Source: an uncultured Anaerostipes sp.
GTDB lineage: Bacteria; Bacillota; Clostridia; Lachnospirales; Lachnospiraceae
Length of the DNA: 23,264 nt
Assembly (NCBI GenBank): GCA_900756035.1
Contig: CAAEIR010000349.1
Span: forward strand, 1-23,264
Direction of reading: 5' to 3'
This document shows, in pieces, positions 21,504 to 23,264 of this stretch; the first letter of the stretch is position 1; the number at the start of each line of letters is the position of its first letter. Below the pieces are notes generated by a model. That model saw only the letters and a list, made by a program, of their open reading frames with translations, did no database searches and had not been told where the DNA came from. A program made the position numbers and the translations under genes.

Positions 21504-22493
21504 ATGGAAGATTGTAAGAATATTATGGTATATGTAGAAATCCAGGAAGGCAGTCCGGTAAAAGTCGGATTGGAAATGCTTTCTCCTGCGAAGGAACTGG
21601 CAGATGCTAAAGAAGGAAAAGTCATTGCCGTTGTAGTTGGAAGTAATGTCAAAGATGCCGCTGATAAAGTTGCGGCAGCAGGAGCCGATCAGGTGATCAC
21701 TGTAGATGCGCCGGCATATGAGAAGTTTAATTTGGATGCCTATGCAGGTGTTATGGTTGAACTTGTAAAAGAAGAAAATCCGGCAGTTGTTCTCGTAGGT
21801 GGAACACAGGATGGAAAAGATATTGCTCCAATGATCGCTGCAAAATGCGATGCAGGATGTGCCTGGGATGTGATGGCAGTGAAAGCAGGAGACGGAAAGG
21901 TAATTTATACTTGTCCGATCTATGGCGGAACTGTGTTAGAAGATGTAGAGATCGTAGGGTATCCTCAAGTTGCAACACTTCGTTCTGGCGCATTCCAGAA
22001 ATTAGAGAATCCGATAAGCGGAGAAGTTGTGGAAAAGGAAGTATATGTTGCCGAAGATCAGATTCGTGCTAAGATTACAGAGAGTGTCAAAGAGATCGCA
22101 GAATCCATTAACCTGGAGGAGGCAGAAGTGATTGTTTCCGGTGGACGTGGAATGGGAAGCAAAGAGAACTTTGGATTGGTAGAAGAACTTTGCGGACTGT
22201 TAGGCGGTGTTGTCGGAGCTACAAGACCTGCAATTGAAGACGGATGGGTTTCTAAGATTCATCAGGTAGGACAGTCTGGAAAGATTGTTGCGCCAAAGCT
22301 TTATATTGCATGTGGAATCTCCGGAGCAACACAGCATATTTCAGGAATTATGAATTCTGATTATATCGTGGCAATCAACAAAGATGAGGATGCTCCGATC
22401 TTCGATGTAGCCAATGTAGGAATCGTTGGAGACGTTATGAAAGTACTTCCGGTTATGATTGAAGAAATTAAAAAGATAAAGGAAGCGCAGTAA
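21504..22493 (+). CDS. etfA: Electron-transfer flavoprotein alpha subunit (second Etf)
   Basis: This 329-aa EtfA has the normal length and no N-terminal iron-sulfur segment, unlike LctC. The C-terminal FAD domain contains GATRPAIEDGWV, QVGQSGKIVAPKLYIACGISGATQHISG and VAINKDEDAPIF. It forms a heterodimer with the preceding EtfB, 17 bases upstream, and most likely exchanges electrons with the acyl-CoA dehydrogenase encoded before it. The ribosome binding site is GGAAGGGAG. It is the last gene of the second lactate unit; a strong terminator follows about 100 bases on. Confidence 0.93.
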   Translation: MEDCKNIMVYVEIQEGSPVKVGLEMLSPAKELADAKEGKVIAVVVGSNVKDAADKVAAAGADQVITVDAPAYEKFNLDAYAGVMVELVKEENPAVVLVGGTQDGKDIAPMIAAKCDAGCAWDVMAVKAGDGKVIYTCPIYGGTVLEDVEIVGYPQVATLRSGAFQKLENPISGEVVEKEVYVAEDQIRAKITESVKEIAESINLEEAEVIVSGGRGMGSKENFGLVEELCGLLGGVVGATRPAIEDGWVSKIHQVGQSGKIVAPKLYIACGISGATQHISGIMNSDYIVAINKDEDAPIFDVANVGIVGDVMKVLPVMIEEIKKIKEAQ

Positions 22494-22590
22494 AGATTTG
22501 GTCAGAAATAATAAGCTGTTTCTATACTTAATGTGTAACCATTCAGTGTAGGTGCTGAAATGTTATACCAATATGTATATTCACCATTAT

Positions 22591-22636
22591 AAAAGAGACT
22601 GTATGCCGCTTGGCATACAGTCTCTTTTAATTTTTA
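22591..22636. terminator. Bidirectional intrinsic terminator
   Basis: A perfect 17-bp stem (22591-22607 with 22612-22628) around GCTT is flanked by AAAA and TTTT arms, then TAATTTTTACTTTT. It serves the lctP-etfA unit and the convergent DUF4340 gene, whose stop is 12 bases further on. Confidence 0.92.
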
Positions 22637-22639
22637 CTT

Positions 22640-23264
22640 TTACGGATTCAGAATATTTTTTATTACATCTGCATCACTCAGATAAACCATATCAGATCCT
22701 TTCAATTTGACATAATAATTCTTCTTAGAATTATCTTTTTTTCCGATATATAAAACCAGATTTTCTTTCTTTTTCGTCGTTGTGTCCTTGTAGGCAACAT
22801 CTACAGAAATCCGAGATTCCTTATCCAATCCGTAGGAGGTCAGATCTTTTTCATCTGCAGAATAATTCTGGCAGTCTCCGAAAGTAAATACCCCAAGTCC
22901 TCCGGCAATGCCATCAAGATTTTTCTTTTTACTGGTGTAAGTTGTGGATTTCCCATTTTTTGTAACGACAACTTTATTTAGGTTGCCGGTGCTTAGTGTC
23001 GGGAAAGTATCTGTCTCAATCAAATCATCCAGAGAGTAGGATAAGTTAGAAGTAAGATCAGATGAGACTGTGTAGATCTTTGATTTATCTCCGTAGGTCA
23101 GATAGTAATTATCTCCTGCGGCATTTCCGATATAATAAGTGATTTCTTTTCCTGAGCTATCTTTGACCTTCACAGTGTAGGATGGAGTATCAAGACCGTA
23201 GTCTTTCAGTGCATCGGCTCCGTTTAATTCTCTGACGGCTTCAAACTTTTTGTATTTAGCACGC
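22640..23264 (-). CDS. DUF4340 domain protein, C-terminal part (cut by the window edge)
   Basis: An open frame on the minus strand enters from the right edge and ends at 22640, about 207 residues. It reads FEAVRELNGADALKDYGLDTPSYTVKVKD, then repeated beta-rich units with YYIGNAAGDNYYLTYGDKSKIYTVSSDL and VLYIGKKDNSKKNYYVKLKGSDMVYLSDAD. The YGLD-P opening and the repeated Tyr-rich G-(N/K)-x-YY strands are typical of DUF4340, an extracytoplasmic domain often encoded with GldA/GldG-type ABC transporters. A GTG at 23171-23173 could be read as a start but the frame clearly continues upstream in the same domain. The N-terminus, expected to hold a membrane anchor, is outside. Confidence 0.8.
   Translation of the reverse strand, partial: RAKYKKFEAVRELNGADALKDYGLDTPSYTVKVKDSSGKEITYYIGNAAGDNYYLTYGDKSKIYTVSSDLTSNLSYSLDDLIETDTFPTLSTGNLNKVVVTKNGKSTTYTSKKKNLDGIAGGLGVFTFGDCQNYSADEKDLTSYGLDKESRISVDVAYKDTTTKKKENLVLYIGKKDNSKKNYYVKLKGSDMVYLSDADVIKNILNP

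Noticed and set aside
1..23264. tRNA, rRNA, CRISPR arrays, insertion sequences, attachment sites
   Set aside because: I looked for them on both strands and saw no repeat arrays, transposase motifs or recognisable structured RNA genes.

Overview
The window reads as chromosomal DNA of an anaerobic, spore-forming, AT-rich Firmicute, most likely a gut Lachnospiraceae-type Clostridia. The grounds are spoIID and spoIIQ, strong AGGAGG ribosome binding sites, an electron-confurcating lactate dehydrogenase cluster, a reverse rubrerythrin under a PerR-type regulator, and an EtfBA/acyl-CoA dehydrogenase set. The species cannot be named from the sequence alone. No rRNA, tRNA, CRISPR array, transposase or integrase was seen.

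Region 1 (1-3103, +) is a visibly more AT-rich cassette laid out like lactococcin-972 systems: the tail of one small protein, a secreted 121-aa bacteriocin-like precursor, a large multi-pass membrane protein, and an ABC ATPase. A perfect 13-bp inverted repeat separates the precursor from the membrane gene.

Region 2 (3252-9444) is housekeeping. It holds a small DUF2007-like protein, then a minus-strand group (membrane-anchored protein of unknown function, plsC, pncB, and an HPr-like phosphocarrier with Asn at position 46). Divergent from the HPr-like gene are spoIID, with a close match to a sigma-E promoter, and spoIIQ, whose LytM domain has lost its zinc ligands. A GIY-YIG protein and a convergent hemolysin III/PAQR membrane protein follow.

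Region 3 (9550-22636, +) is a lactate-use island. A GntR/FCD regulator (lctA) precedes lctB-lctC-lctD, the Etf-lactate dehydrogenase complex that oxidises lactate with NAD+ using reduced ferredoxin. A PerR-rubrerythrin peroxide-defence pair lies next, followed by a second lactate unit: lactate permease (lctP), a broken lactate racemase (larA pseudogene), a second LctD-like flavoprotein, an acyl-CoA dehydrogenase and a second EtfB-EtfA pair. Near-identical TTGGTnnTACCA operators stand at both lactate promoters, so LctA probably controls both units. The second EtfB lacks residues shared by the bifurcating EtfB type. This suggests, as a hypothesis, a module passing electrons from lactate through the second Etf directly to an enoyl-CoA.

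Region 4 (22640-23264, -) is the C-terminal part of a DUF4340 protein, convergent with the lactate island and sharing a bidirectional terminator with it.
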